41,919 bases of DNA from assembly GCA_024699495.1 (NCBI GenBank), contig JAILPK010000039.1, forward strand, positions 1 to 41,919, read 5' to 3'. The notes under the pieces are model-generated. The model was not told the DNA's origin, did no database searches, and was given only the letters and a program-made list of their open reading frames with translations. How positions within the stretch are numbered: the first letter of the stretch is position 1; every line of letters begins with the position of its first letter. The translations under genes and the position numbers were made by a program. Source of the DNA: Bacteroidaceae bacterium. Lineage in GTDB: Bacteria > Bacteroidota > Bacteroidia > Bacteroidales > Bacteroidaceae. Below are positions 6,539 through 14,709 of this stretch, one piece after another.

Positions 6539-9010
6539 ATGATTAAGGATTCTGACAGCATTGCTATTATCGCTGGCGAGCGCAACGTTACTTTTTCAGA
6601 ACTTCTGCAGCGAATATCCCTTTTCAGCCATTATACTCCAAAAAAAGCGGGTGAAAGAACCCTTATCTTCGCTGAAAACCGCGAAGGATGGATTTATGCC
6701 TTCTATTCTGTGTGGGCCAATAGGGGAATAGCTGTCCCTGTAGATGCTTCATCCACAGTAAGCGATTTGGCGTATATCGTAAATGACTGCAAGCCTATTT
6801 GCGTTTGGACTACCAGAGATAAACTGCAGGTAGTGCGCGGGGCCATGAAGGAAACGGGCACAGAGATAGATGTGCATCTGATAGATGACTATGAAACGGC
6901 AGAGGCAAATGAGGCGAAAGCAGAAATAAAATATAATGATGAAGACACAGCCCTGATAATATATACCTCTGGAACCACCGGCTCCCCAAAGGGAGTGATG
7001 CTCTCGTTTCTCAATATAATGGTAAATGTAAAGGCAGTGTCGGAAGAAGTGCCTGTGTTTACCAAAGAGAGGCGCACACTGATTCTCCTGCCGTTGCATC
7101 ATGTGCTGCCGCTGGTTGGCACAATCGTAATGCCTCTGTATGTGGGTGGAGGTGTGGCTATCTGCCCCACAATGTCAGGACCGGATATTATGGAGACTTT
7201 GCAGCGCGGAAAGATAGCTATAATGGTGGGCGTTCCGAGGCTGTGGCAGACTCTGTATGCAGGTATAAAGAAGAAAATTGATGCCAGCCCCATCACAAGA
7301 GGGCTCTTCAACTTGTGTGCCTGGGTAAATAACGTGGCTTTCTCCCGCTTTGTGTTCCAGGCAGTGCATAAGAAAATGGGCGGACATATAAAATATATGG
7401 TAAGCGGAGGCGCTGCTCTCGACCGGGAGATAGCATTAGGGCTGCAGACTCTGGGTCAGGAACTGCTTGAAGGTTATGGAATGACGGAAGCAGCTCCGAT
7501 GATAGCCTTTACCCGACCTGGCGATTTGGTTCCCAAATGTGTTGGCATCCCCTTGCCAGCCATGGATTGTAAGATTGTAAACGGAGAGGTATGCGCTAAG
7601 GGCCCGAATATTATGCAGGGGTATTATAACCGTCCGGAGGAGACGGCTGCCGTAATCGACAAAAATGGTTTCTTACATACCGGTGATTTGGGACATTTTG
7701 ATGACAAAGGGCGTTTGTATCTTACCGGTCGCAGCAAGGAAATTATTGTGCTATCCAACGGTAAAAATGTGCAGCCTAACGAGATAGAATATAAGTTGGA
7801 AAAATATTCAGACCGAGTGAAGGAAGCAGCCGTAGTCCAGGATGGAGATATGTTGCGGGCAATTATTGTTCCCCAGGATGAGTGGTCAAAAAAACTTACT
7901 GATGAAGAGGTGGAAGAAATATTGAAGCGTGAGGTTCTGGAACCATATAATCTCACCGTAACAAACTATAAGAAGCTGATGAGTCTTATGGTTTATAGGG
8001 GAGATCTGCCTCGCACTAAGATGGAGAAACTGCAGCGCTTCAAACTGAAAGATCTGCTTACAGAAGGAGCACCGATAATAAAAAAAGAGGAGAAAAAAGA
8101 GGAGGAGCCGACATTTGAAGAATATCAGATTCTAAAGAAATATATAGAGGATGAGAAAAAAATTCAGCTCCATCCGGATGATCATATAGAGACAGATTTG
8201 GCTTTCGACTCTCTGGATATGGTCGCACTGCAGGGATTTATCGAACAGACATTCGGCACAGACATCAACGCGTCTGACATGCCTAAATTCAAGAGCATTA
8301 GAGAGATGGCCGAACATCTGGTAAGGAGCAAGACACGCATGGAAGTGAAAGATGAGGACTGGCATGAGTTTCTGCATTCCAGCACATCTGATCTGAAACT
8401 TCCGAAAGGCAACTTTGTATTGCCAATGTTTGCAAAGCTCTCGTATCTCTTCTTCAAAATATATAATCGCCTTGAAATAAAAGGAATAGAGAATATATGC
8501 GCTAATGGACCTGTTATTATAGCTCCAAATCATCAGAGTTTCCTTGATGGTCCGCTGGTTTCTTGCGGAATGCCAATAGAGGTAATAAGAAAAAGCTATT
8601 TCTATGCCACAGAAGACCATGTCCAGGGAGCATTGAGAAAAGCATTTGCAAACCATAGTAATATAATCCTCATGGAACGCAGCAATTTGCGCGATTCCAT
8701 TCTCAAACTGGCTGAGGTAATTAAGCAGGGAAAGAATATAATTATTTTCCCGGAAGGCTCACGCACTCGCAACGGAAAACTTACTGACTTTAAGAAAACA
8801 TTTGCCATATTAAGCAGCGAACTGCAAGTGCCTATTGTTCCAGTATGCATTAAGGGGGCATTTGAGGCGCTGCCACGCTCCAAAAGTTTTATTTCGCCAC
8901 ATAAGATTTCGGTTGAATTCCTTTCTCCTTTTATTCCCGAAAGCACCCTCTCTTACGACGAAATCGCTGAACAGGTAAAAAAGATTATTGGAGAGGCTTG
9001 GGGTAAGTGA
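6539..9010 (+). CDS. Fused acyl-CoA/acyl-ACP synthetase, acyl carrier domain and 1-acylglycerol-phosphate acyltransferase
   Basis: An 823-residue three-domain lipid enzyme. Residues 1 to about 510 form an adenylate-forming ligase, with P-loop YTSGTTGSPKG from residue 142, EGYGMTEAAP, the GYYNRPEET and HTGDLG motifs, and a C-terminal LPRTKMEKLQR. A charged linker leads to an acyl-carrier-like domain with DSL at S558 (FDSLDMVAL), the expected phosphopantetheine site. The last 200 residues are a PlsC-type acyltransferase with H665-x4-D670 (NHQSFLDG) and FPEGSRTRNG near 737. The architecture suggests that a fatty acid is activated, loaded on the built-in carrier and passed to lysophospholipid, in the manner of Aas with an internal ACP. 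The substrate is not determined. Confidence 0.92.
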   Translation: MIKDSDSIAIIAGERNVTFSELLQRISLFSHYTPKKAGERTLIFAENREGWIYAFYSVWANRGIAVPVDASSTVSDLAYIVNDCKPICVWTTRDKLQVVRGAMKETGTEIDVHLIDDYETAEANEAKAEIKYNDEDTALIIYTSGTTGSPKGVMLSFLNIMVNVKAVSEEVPVFTKERRTLILLPLHHVLPLVGTIVMPLYVGGGVAICPTMSGPDIMETLQRGKIAIMVGVPRLWQTLYAGIKKKIDASPITRGLFNLCAWVNNVAFSRFVFQAVHKKMGGHIKYMVSGGAALDREIALGLQTLGQELLEGYGMTEAAPMIAFTRPGDLVPKCVGIPLPAMDCKIVNGEVCAKGPNIMQGYYNRPEETAAVIDKNGFLHTGDLGHFDDKGRLYLTGRSKEIIVLSNGKNVQPNEIEYKLEKYSDRVKEAAVVQDGDMLRAIIVPQDEWSKKLTDEEVEEILKREVLEPYNLTVTNYKKLMSLMVYRGDLPRTKMEKLQRFKLKDLLTEGAPIIKKEEKKEEEPTFEEYQILKKYIEDEKKIQLHPDDHIETDLAFDSLDMVALQGFIEQTFGTDINASDMPKFKSIREMAEHLVRSKTRMEVKDEDWHEFLHSSTSDLKLPKGNFVLPMFAKLSYLFFKIYNRLEIKGIENICANGPVIIAPNHQSFLDGPLVSCGMPIEVIRKSYFYATEDHVQGALRKAFANHSNIILMERSNLRDSILKLAEVIKQGKNIIIFPEGSRTRNGKLTDFKKTFAILSSELQVPIVPVCIKGAFEALPRSKSFISPHKISVEFLSPFIPESTLSYDEIAEQVKKIIGEAWGK

Positions 9011-9036
9011 GTTGACGAGGTGGAGCGGCCGGGGGG

Positions 9037-9180
9037 GTTCTAGGGTTTCTAGGGTTTCCTAGTTTTTTCTAGGTTTTCCTAAGTTTTCCTAGGCTATTCT
9101 AGGTTTTCCTAGGCTTTCTAGGGTTTCTAGGCTATTCTAGGCTTTCCTAGGCTTTCCTAGGTTTTTCTAGGGCTTTTGGG
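9037..9180. repeat. Tandem array of about fourteen 10-bp CTAGG units
   Basis: A degenerate unit of the form YCTAGGnTTT repeats about 14 times with a 10-base period; two copies are 9 bases. CTAG recurs in nearly every unit. The array starts 27 bases after the stop codon of the acyl-ligase gene and ends in GGGCTTTTGGGG. It is flanked by a TGACGAGGTGGAGCGGCCGG block (9013-9032) resembling the end of the inverted-repeat arms. Confidence 0.85.
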
Positions 9181-9370
9181 GCCACTATGTAATCTGGGCC
9201 ATTGGCCCCAACGCGCCAGCCCATACTGTAAGCGGTAAGCGGTAAGCAGTAAGCGCGGGTCTTGTCCGAATTAACTCAAGAACTTAAAAACTAACTTGTC
9301 AACTTGAGATAAAATTATGGTAAAAAACAAAGTTTTTGCTTCTTATAGCCTCTTTTTCGCACTTTTTGCA
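9181..9370. repeat. Intergenic spacer with a short GTAAGCG repeat
   Basis: No gene is visible. A 7-bp GTAAGCG-like unit is repeated four times at about 9228-9255, and CGCGCCAGCC at 9212-9221 is an inverse copy of a motif in the 136-680 mosaic. CTCAAG and CTTGAG near 9275 and 9303 could pair. The end of the spacer carries the glyS promoter. Confidence 0.6.
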
Positions 9371-9378
9371 TACCTTTG
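9371..9378 (+). promoter_or_regulatory. -7 promoter element of glyS
   Basis: TACCTTTG fits the Bacteroidota -7 consensus and lies 64 bases before the glyS ATG. A -33 element at the proper spacing is not evident. Confidence 0.5.
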
Positions 9379-9442
9379 TGCCCGAATATAAACAAACATC
9401 AAACTTTAAACAAAAAACTGCAGTCAAGACTGCATTCAGATT

Positions 9443-10987
9443 ATGGCTCAACAAGAAGACGTTTTCAAAAAAATTATTTCACACTGCAAAGAATATGGCT
9501 TTGTTTTCCCATCCAGCGACATTTATGACGGACTGGGAGCTGTTTATGATTATGGACAGAATGGTGTTGAATTAAAAAACAACATAAAGCAATATTGGTG
9601 GCAAAGCATGGTGCTGCTACATGAGAATATAGTTGGCATAGATGCTGCCATATTTATGCACCCGACAACATGGAAAGCCAGCGGACACGTTGATGCATTT
9701 AATGATCCTCTCATAGACAACCGCGACTCGAAGAAAAGATATCGCGCCGATGTTCTCATAGAGGAGCAGATTGCCAAATACGAAGATAAAATTGCCAAGG
9801 AGGTGGCAAAAGCAAAAAAACGCTTTGGCGATGCCTTTGACGAACAGCAGTTTGTTACCACGAACCCTCGCGTCATTGAACATGCACAGAAGCGCGACGC
9901 TCTGCATGAGCGCTATGCGAAAGCCATGAATGACAATGATCTGGACGAACTGAAACAAATCATTCTTGACGAAGGTATTGTTTGTCCGATAAGTGGAACA
10001 CGCAACTGGACAGATGTGCGCCAATTTAACCTGATGTTCAAAACTGAGGTCGGTTCGACAGCCGAGGGAGCATCTACAATATATCTGCGTCCGGAGACAG
10101 CTCAGGGTATATTTGTGAATTATCTGAATGTGCAGAAGACAGGTCGCATGAAAATTCCGTTCGGAATAGCCCAGATAGGTAAGGCTTTCCGCAATGAAAT
10201 TGTAGCCCGCCAGTTCATTTTCCGCATGCGTGAGTTCGAACAAATGGAGATGCAGTTCTTTGTGAAGCCGGGAACAGAACTCGATTGGTTCGCACAATGG
10301 AAAAAAACGCGCATGGCATGGCATCAGGCTTTGGGATTCGGAGCAGAGAACTACCGTTTCCACGATCATGACAAACTGGCCCACTATGCAAATGCAGCTA
10401 CGGACATAGAATTCCGCATGCCATTCGGATTTAAGGAGGTCGAGGGCGTTCACAGCCGAACAAATTTTGACCTCTCTCAGCATGCTAAATATTCCGGCAA
10501 GAAGATTGAATATTTCGATCCTGAGACCAACGAGAGCTACACACCGTTTGTAATAGAGACATCTATAGGTGTGGACCGCATGTTCCTCAGCGTAATGTGC
10601 CACTCATATTGCGAAGAGAAACTTGAAAACGGCGAAACACGCGTGGTGCTGCGTCTGCCTGCTGCTCTCGCTCCCATAAAACTGGCTGTATTGCCGCTTG
10701 TGAAAAAGGATGGTCTGCCCGAGAAAGCAGAGGAAATAGTTCGTCAGTTGCGTTTCCATTTCAACTGCAAATACGAGGAGAAAGACACTATAGGCAAGCG
10801 CTATCGCCGCATGGATGCTATAGGATGTCCATATTGTGTGACCATTGACCACGACACTCTTGTGGATAATTGTGTTACCCTGCGCGACCGTGACACTATG
10901 CAACAGACTCGAGTGCCCATCGCAGATTTGCAGAGCATCATCGAGGACAAGGTTAGCATAACCAGTCTGCTCAAAAAGTTAATCTGA
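9443..10987 (+). CDS. glyS: Glycyl-tRNA synthetase (dimeric, single-chain type)
   Basis: A 514-residue class II aminoacyl-tRNA synthetase of the alpha2 type found in Bacteroidota, not the alpha/beta GlyQ-GlyS type. Visible elements are the N-terminal GFVFPSSDIYDGLGAVYDYG and WWQSMV with motif 1, the motif 2 region YLRPETAQGIFVNY and AFRNEI, motif 3 ETSIGVDRMFLSVM, and a C-terminal anticodon-binding domain starting near LAPIKLAVLPLVKKDG. Length is normal for the family. It attaches glycine to tRNA-Gly in the cytoplasm. The ATG at 9443 is the only start giving the conserved N-terminus. Confidence 0.96.
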   Translation: MAQQEDVFKKIISHCKEYGFVFPSSDIYDGLGAVYDYGQNGVELKNNIKQYWWQSMVLLHENIVGIDAAIFMHPTTWKASGHVDAFNDPLIDNRDSKKRYRADVLIEEQIAKYEDKIAKEVAKAKKRFGDAFDEQQFVTTNPRVIEHAQKRDALHERYAKAMNDNDLDELKQIILDEGIVCPISGTRNWTDVRQFNLMFKTEVGSTAEGASTIYLRPETAQGIFVNYLNVQKTGRMKIPFGIAQIGKAFRNEIVARQFIFRMREFEQMEMQFFVKPGTELDWFAQWKKTRMAWHQALGFGAENYRFHDHDKLAHYANAATDIEFRMPFGFKEVEGVHSRTNFDLSQHAKYSGKKIEYFDPETNESYTPFVIETSIGVDRMFLSVMCHSYCEEKLENGETRVVLRLPAALAPIKLAVLPLVKKDGLPEKAEEIVRQLRFHFNCKYEEKDTIGKRYRRMDAIGCPYCVTIDHDTLVDNCVTLRDRDTMQQTRVPIADLQSIIEDKVSITSLLKKLI

Positions 10988-10999
10988 TTATTATTCATC

Positions 11000-11034
11000 G
11001 CAGACTCCTCAATACTCGCTATTGGGGTGTCTGC
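11000..11034 (+). terminator. Hairpin between glyS and the FKBP gene
   Basis: GCAGACTCCTCAATA pairs with TATTGGGGTGTCTGC across a loop of about 5 bases, with two G-T type mismatches. A T-run (11051-11055) follows 16 bases later, so it may be an imperfect terminator or a processing/attenuation structure. Confidence 0.45.
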
Positions 11035-11120
11035 ATTGAATAGTCCCCCTTTTTGAAATATTTGAAAGACACAATATCCTATCTGGATATCACCGTTTGT
11101 AAAAAAAGCAAGAAATAATA

Positions 11121-11789
11121 ATGAACAGTAAATGCAGATACCTCGTGGGCGGAGCCTTGGGATGGATAATATGCTTGATGGTGTTTTCCTCATGCTCCAA
11201 GGATTCAGAGGCCTATGACCCTTATCATGACTGGCAGACGCGCAATGAGGAGTGGTTTGCAATGGTTGCTGATTCGGCCCGAACAGCCATCAGCATGGCA
11301 AAGGAACAATATGGGGCTACATGGGAAGACCATTGCCAATGGCGTATGTTCAAAACGCTGACCATGGACCAAGACCGGCAGTCGGGCAACATCAGCGACA
11401 GCATCTGCGTATTTATCCTTAACAGGGGCACTGGGCACGTAAGTCCCGCCTTTACAGATTCTATACGAGTGAATTTCCGCGCCACAATTATGCCTACAGT
11501 TGATGAATACGGAAATACTATAAATACTGTTTTTGCACAGACATATTACGGCCAGTTTGACCCCACAAAAGCGTTGCCTGCGAAGTATGCGGTAGGCAGT
11601 ATGGTCACAGGCATCTCGACCGCAGTTCAATATATGGTGGTAGGAGACGACTGGATTGTATATGTGCCTGCAGACTTGGGCTATGGGGCAACTGCTACGA
11701 CCACTATTCCGGCTTATAGCACATTGCGCTATAGAATAAACCTCGCAAATATTTATTCTACAGGAAAAACTGTTCCCGACTGGCAATAA
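11121..11789 (+). CDS. FKBP-type peptidyl-prolyl isomerase-like lipoprotein
   Basis: A 222-residue secreted lipoprotein. The signal peptide ends in a lipobox with lipidated C25 (VFSSCSK). The C-terminal third resembles the FKBP fold, with VYVPADLGYGATATTTIPAYSTLRYRINL matching the FKBP strand that normally reads IP(P)xxxLxFxVxL. Prolyl isomerase activity is plausible but some active-site aromatic residues are not obvious. It follows glyS, an arrangement common in Bacteroidales, and ends 15 bases before comM/yifB. It would act on the periplasmic face or the outer membrane as a folding helper. Confidence 0.8.
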   Translation: MNSKCRYLVGGALGWIICLMVFSSCSKDSEAYDPYHDWQTRNEEWFAMVADSARTAISMAKEQYGATWEDHCQWRMFKTLTMDQDRQSGNISDSICVFILNRGTGHVSPAFTDSIRVNFRATIMPTVDEYGNTINTVFAQTYYGQFDPTKALPAKYAVGSMVTGISTAVQYMVVGDDWIVYVPADLGYGATATTTIPAYSTLRYRINLANIYSTGKTVPDWQ

Positions 11790-11804
11790 AACTTTTTCTC
11801 TTTC

Positions 11805-13400
11805 ATGCTAACAAAACTCAATAGCGCTGCAGTTGATGGTATTAAGGCAATACCTGTTGTTATTGAAGTGCACACTGTTCCTTCGACAAAGGAGACTGTT
11901 AATAGCATGACTATAGTTGGATTGCCTGACAACAGCGTTCGCGAAAGCCACAGCCGCATAGATGCGGCAATTGCCAATACCGGCATAAGACTCCCAAACC
12001 AGCGCATCACCATCAATCTTGCCCCGGCTGACGTAAGGAAGGAAGGCACAGGATTTGACCTCCCGATAGCCCTGGGAATACTTGCAGCCAATTCTCTCAT
12101 CAGCCATGTCTCGCTGGAGAAATATATGGTTGTGGCCGAACTGAGTTTAGACGGGAGCCTACAATCTATACGCGGCGCTCTGCCTATAGCTATAAAAGCA
12201 CGCGAATTGGGTTATGACGGACTTATCATCCCTGAGCAAAATGTCCATGAGGCAGCAGTAGTGAACCGCCTCAAAGTATATGGAGCAAGAAATCTGCAGC
12301 AGGTGATAAATTTCCTCAACGGAGTAAATTCGGATGACCAGCTTCAGCCGACAGTTATTGATACGAGGGCTGAGTTCTTCGCCCATCAGAACCATTATGA
12401 CATCGACTTCGCAGATGTCAGAGGGCAGGAAAATGTGAAGCGCGCTTTCGAAGTGGCAGCTGCCGGAAGCCATAATCTGATTCTCATTGGACCGCCGGGA
12501 GCCGGAAAGAGCATGCTGGCAAAGAGATTGCCTACAATTTTACCACCGCTATCATTGGCTGAAAGCCTCGAAACGACCCAAATACATTCTGTGGCTGGAA
12601 GGCTCAAAGGTGGCACTGGACTAATTACAGAACGACCCTTCCAGGCTCCTCATCACACTGTGTCCCAAGTCGCCTTGGTCGGAGGTGGAGCCAACCCAAT
12701 GCCCGGAGAAATAAGTCTTGCGCACAACGGAGTTTTGTTTCTTGACGAATTGCCTGAGTTTTCGCGGGCCTCGCTTGAAGTGCTCCGACAACCTCTTGAA
12801 GACCGCCAGATAACTGTTTCTCGCGCAAAATACAGCATTGTATATCCATGTAATTTCATGTTCGTGGCTTCGATGAATCCTTGTCCATGCGGATATTATA
12901 CTCATCCGACAAAGCGGTGTGAATGTACTCCAGGCCAGATCCACAGATATCTCAATAAGATTAGCGGTCCGCTTATGGATCGCATTGACATACAGTGCGA
13001 AATTTTGCCAGTCTCTTTTTCTGAATTGTCTAAAATGCAGCCAGGTGAGTCATCAGCTGTCATCCGCGAGCGAATAATTAAAGCACGTAAAATTCAGGAA
13101 GAGCGTTTCAGTTCTTTTGCTTCGGGAGCAGGGACAGATGGTTCACGTATTCACTGCAATGCCCAGATGACTGAGAAGATGCTGCATCAGTTTGCCGAGC
13201 CAGATGCTGAATCAATGGATATGCTGCGCATGGCGATGGAACGACTGAAACTATCCGCCCGCGCCTACAGCCGCATACTGAAGGTGGCCCGAACCATTGC
13301 CGACCTCGCCGGCTCAGAGAAGGTTGAGTCAACACACATCGCCGAAGCCATCGGCTATCGTAATCTGGATAGAGGCGACTGGGCAGAGAGAGGGATGTAA
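11805..13400 (+). CDS. YifB/ComM-family Mg-chelatase-like AAA+ ATPase
   Basis: A 531-residue protein. It has an N-terminal ChlI/Lon-like domain (VNSMTIVGLPDNSVRES, INLAPADVRKEG), an AAA+ core with Walker A GPPGAGKS at 229-236 and Walker B VLFLDE at 310-315, and a C-terminal Mg-chelatase-type domain with NPCPCGYY and a Cys-rich KRCEC segment. ComM homologues act as helicases promoting branch migration in natural transformation; Bacteroidota homologues are usually annotated only as YifB. The C-terminal lid LKLSARAYSRILKVARTIADL is intact. The start at 11805 gives MLTKLNSAAVDGI, the usual beginning. Confidence 0.92.
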   Translation: MLTKLNSAAVDGIKAIPVVIEVHTVPSTKETVNSMTIVGLPDNSVRESHSRIDAAIANTGIRLPNQRITINLAPADVRKEGTGFDLPIALGILAANSLISHVSLEKYMVVAELSLDGSLQSIRGALPIAIKARELGYDGLIIPEQNVHEAAVVNRLKVYGARNLQQVINFLNGVNSDDQLQPTVIDTRAEFFAHQNHYDIDFADVRGQENVKRAFEVAAAGSHNLILIGPPGAGKSMLAKRLPTILPPLSLAESLETTQIHSVAGRLKGGTGLITERPFQAPHHTVSQVALVGGGANPMPGEISLAHNGVLFLDELPEFSRASLEVLRQPLEDRQITVSRAKYSIVYPCNFMFVASMNPCPCGYYTHPTKRCECTPGQIHRYLNKISGPLMDRIDIQCEILPVSFSELSKMQPGESSAVIRERIIKARKIQEERFSSFASGAGTDGSRIHCNAQMTEKMLHQFAEPDAESMDMLRMAMERLKLSARAYSRILKVARTIADLAGSEKVESTHIAEAIGYRNLDRGDWAERGM

Positions 13401-13499
13401 GAGACGCAGCTATATAATAATTGATTATAAGGTTGTTGTCCTTACGTCACTACGCCCCCCCTGCCAGACAGCTAATTAGTTTGAAATAATTAGTGGTCA

Positions 13500-13537
13500 T
13501 TCGTTTGAAAAAGGCAGTTTGCCTTTTTTCAAACGAA
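13500..13537. terminator. Bidirectional terminator between yifB and cydB
   Basis: TTCGTTTGAAAAAGGC pairs with GCCTTTTTTCAAACGAA around a 5-base loop, with one bulged base. It lies between two convergent genes. A second, weaker palindrome, CTAATTA/TAATTAG at 13472-13493, lies just before it. Confidence 0.75.
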
Positions 13538-13548
13538 CGTATTATGTT

Positions 13549-14709
13549 TTAATATGTGTGATGTGATTCCTTAATCTCCTGCTGCGTAATTTTCTTGCGG
13601 TCCATAGATCGCCAGGCATATGCTATGTAGGCCAGAACTAACGGAATAAGCAGGGATACATAGAACATAGTGCGGAGGGTGAATTCGCTGCTGCTTGCAT
13701 TTATGATAGTGAGAGACGACTGCAGGTCGGCGGTGCTAGGATAGAATGCTGTGTTGTTCCATCCGGCCAGCAGGAGCAGAACTAACACTGTCACCACCGT
13801 TCCAATGCCCGTTGGCCAGATGCCTCCGATGTAAGTATTGGAACGTATTGTGCGGATAATACCGTAGAGGACCAGGAAGACGCCAATAACCAGGATTACA
13901 GCCAACGGCCACATGTCAATGAGGTTATGAAGATATTTCATTGGTTCCACAACTATCACGCCTGTAGCCGGGTCGTAAGAATACCCATCTTTGAGCAATA
14001 CGTGGCAAATGTAAGCCACGAACAGGATGAGGAAGGGAATTGTCTGTCCGATGAGCCGTTCGGCGCCGCGCGTGCGTATATTCTCGTCCTCGATGTTGTT
14101 TATGAAGAAGAGGATACCGAGAATGCGGGTAAGGAATACTAACGCAAAGCCGAGAATCAGCACCCATGGGCAGAGCAGCGCGTCAAGCCCATGGCTGGCA
14201 TTGGCCCATGAGGATATTATCAGTCCTCCCCCAGCGTCGTCGGTGAGGGAAAGGAGATTGGCTTTCTGAACTAAGAAGTTAGATCCCTCGAAGAAGGTGG
14301 CCACTGCCCCGCCGATAAGCAGCGGGCCGAGGATGCCGTTAAGCTGAAGGCAGAACTGGAAGGGGCGTGCCCCGAGCAGATTGCCCTGCTTGTTCTGAAA
14401 CTCGTAGCTCACAGCTTGCACAACGAAGGTGACCAGGATGAGCATCCAAAGCCAGTAGGCCCCGCCGAAGCTGGTGCTGTAGAAGAGCGGGAAGGCGGCA
14501 AAGGCGGCTCCGCCGAAGGTGACCAAAGTGGTGAATGTAAGCTCCCACTTGCGGCCCGTAGAGTTAATCAGCATCTTGCGCTCGTCGTCAGTGGCGCCGA
14601 GGGTGAAGATGAGTGAATTTCCGCCCTGGACAAACATCATGAAAACAAGCAGGGCTCCCAATAGGCTGACTAACAGCCACCAATATTGTTGAAGAAACAG
14701 GTAAGTCAT
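13549..14709 (-). CDS. cydB: Cytochrome bd ubiquinol oxidase subunit II
   Basis: A 386-residue polytopic inner-membrane protein with about eight or nine hydrophobic segments, starting MTYLFLQQYWWLLVSLLGALLVFMMFVQGG, typical of CydB. It pairs with CydA to form the high-affinity quinol oxidase that reduces oxygen to water; in Bacteroidales this supports growth at nanomolar oxygen. The start codon overlaps the cydA stop by 4 bases, so translation is coupled. It is the last gene of the minus-strand operon and ends just before the terminator at 13500-13537. Confidence 0.93.
   Translation of the reverse strand: MTYLFLQQYWWLLVSLLGALLVFMMFVQGGNSLIFTLGATDDERKMLINSTGRKWELTFTTLVTFGGAAFAAFPLFYSTSFGGAYWLWMLILVTFVVQAVSYEFQNKQGNLLGARPFQFCLQLNGILGPLLIGGAVATFFEGSNFLVQKANLLSLTDDAGGGLIISSWANASHGLDALLCPWVLILGFALVFLTRILGILFFINNIEDENIRTRGAERLIGQTIPFLILFVAYICHVLLKDGYSYDPATGVIVVEPMKYLHNLIDMWPLAVILVIGVFLVLYGIIRTIRSNTYIGGIWPTGIGTVVTVLVLLLLAGWNNTAFYPSTADLQSSLTIINASSSEFTLRTMFYVSLLIPLVLAYIAYAWRSMDRKKITQQEIKESHHTY

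Noticed and set aside
9617..10603. 328-residue minus-strand frame opposite glyS
   Set aside because: A shadow of glyS; it has no recognisable domain and is Cys/His-rich as reverse-frame noise often is.
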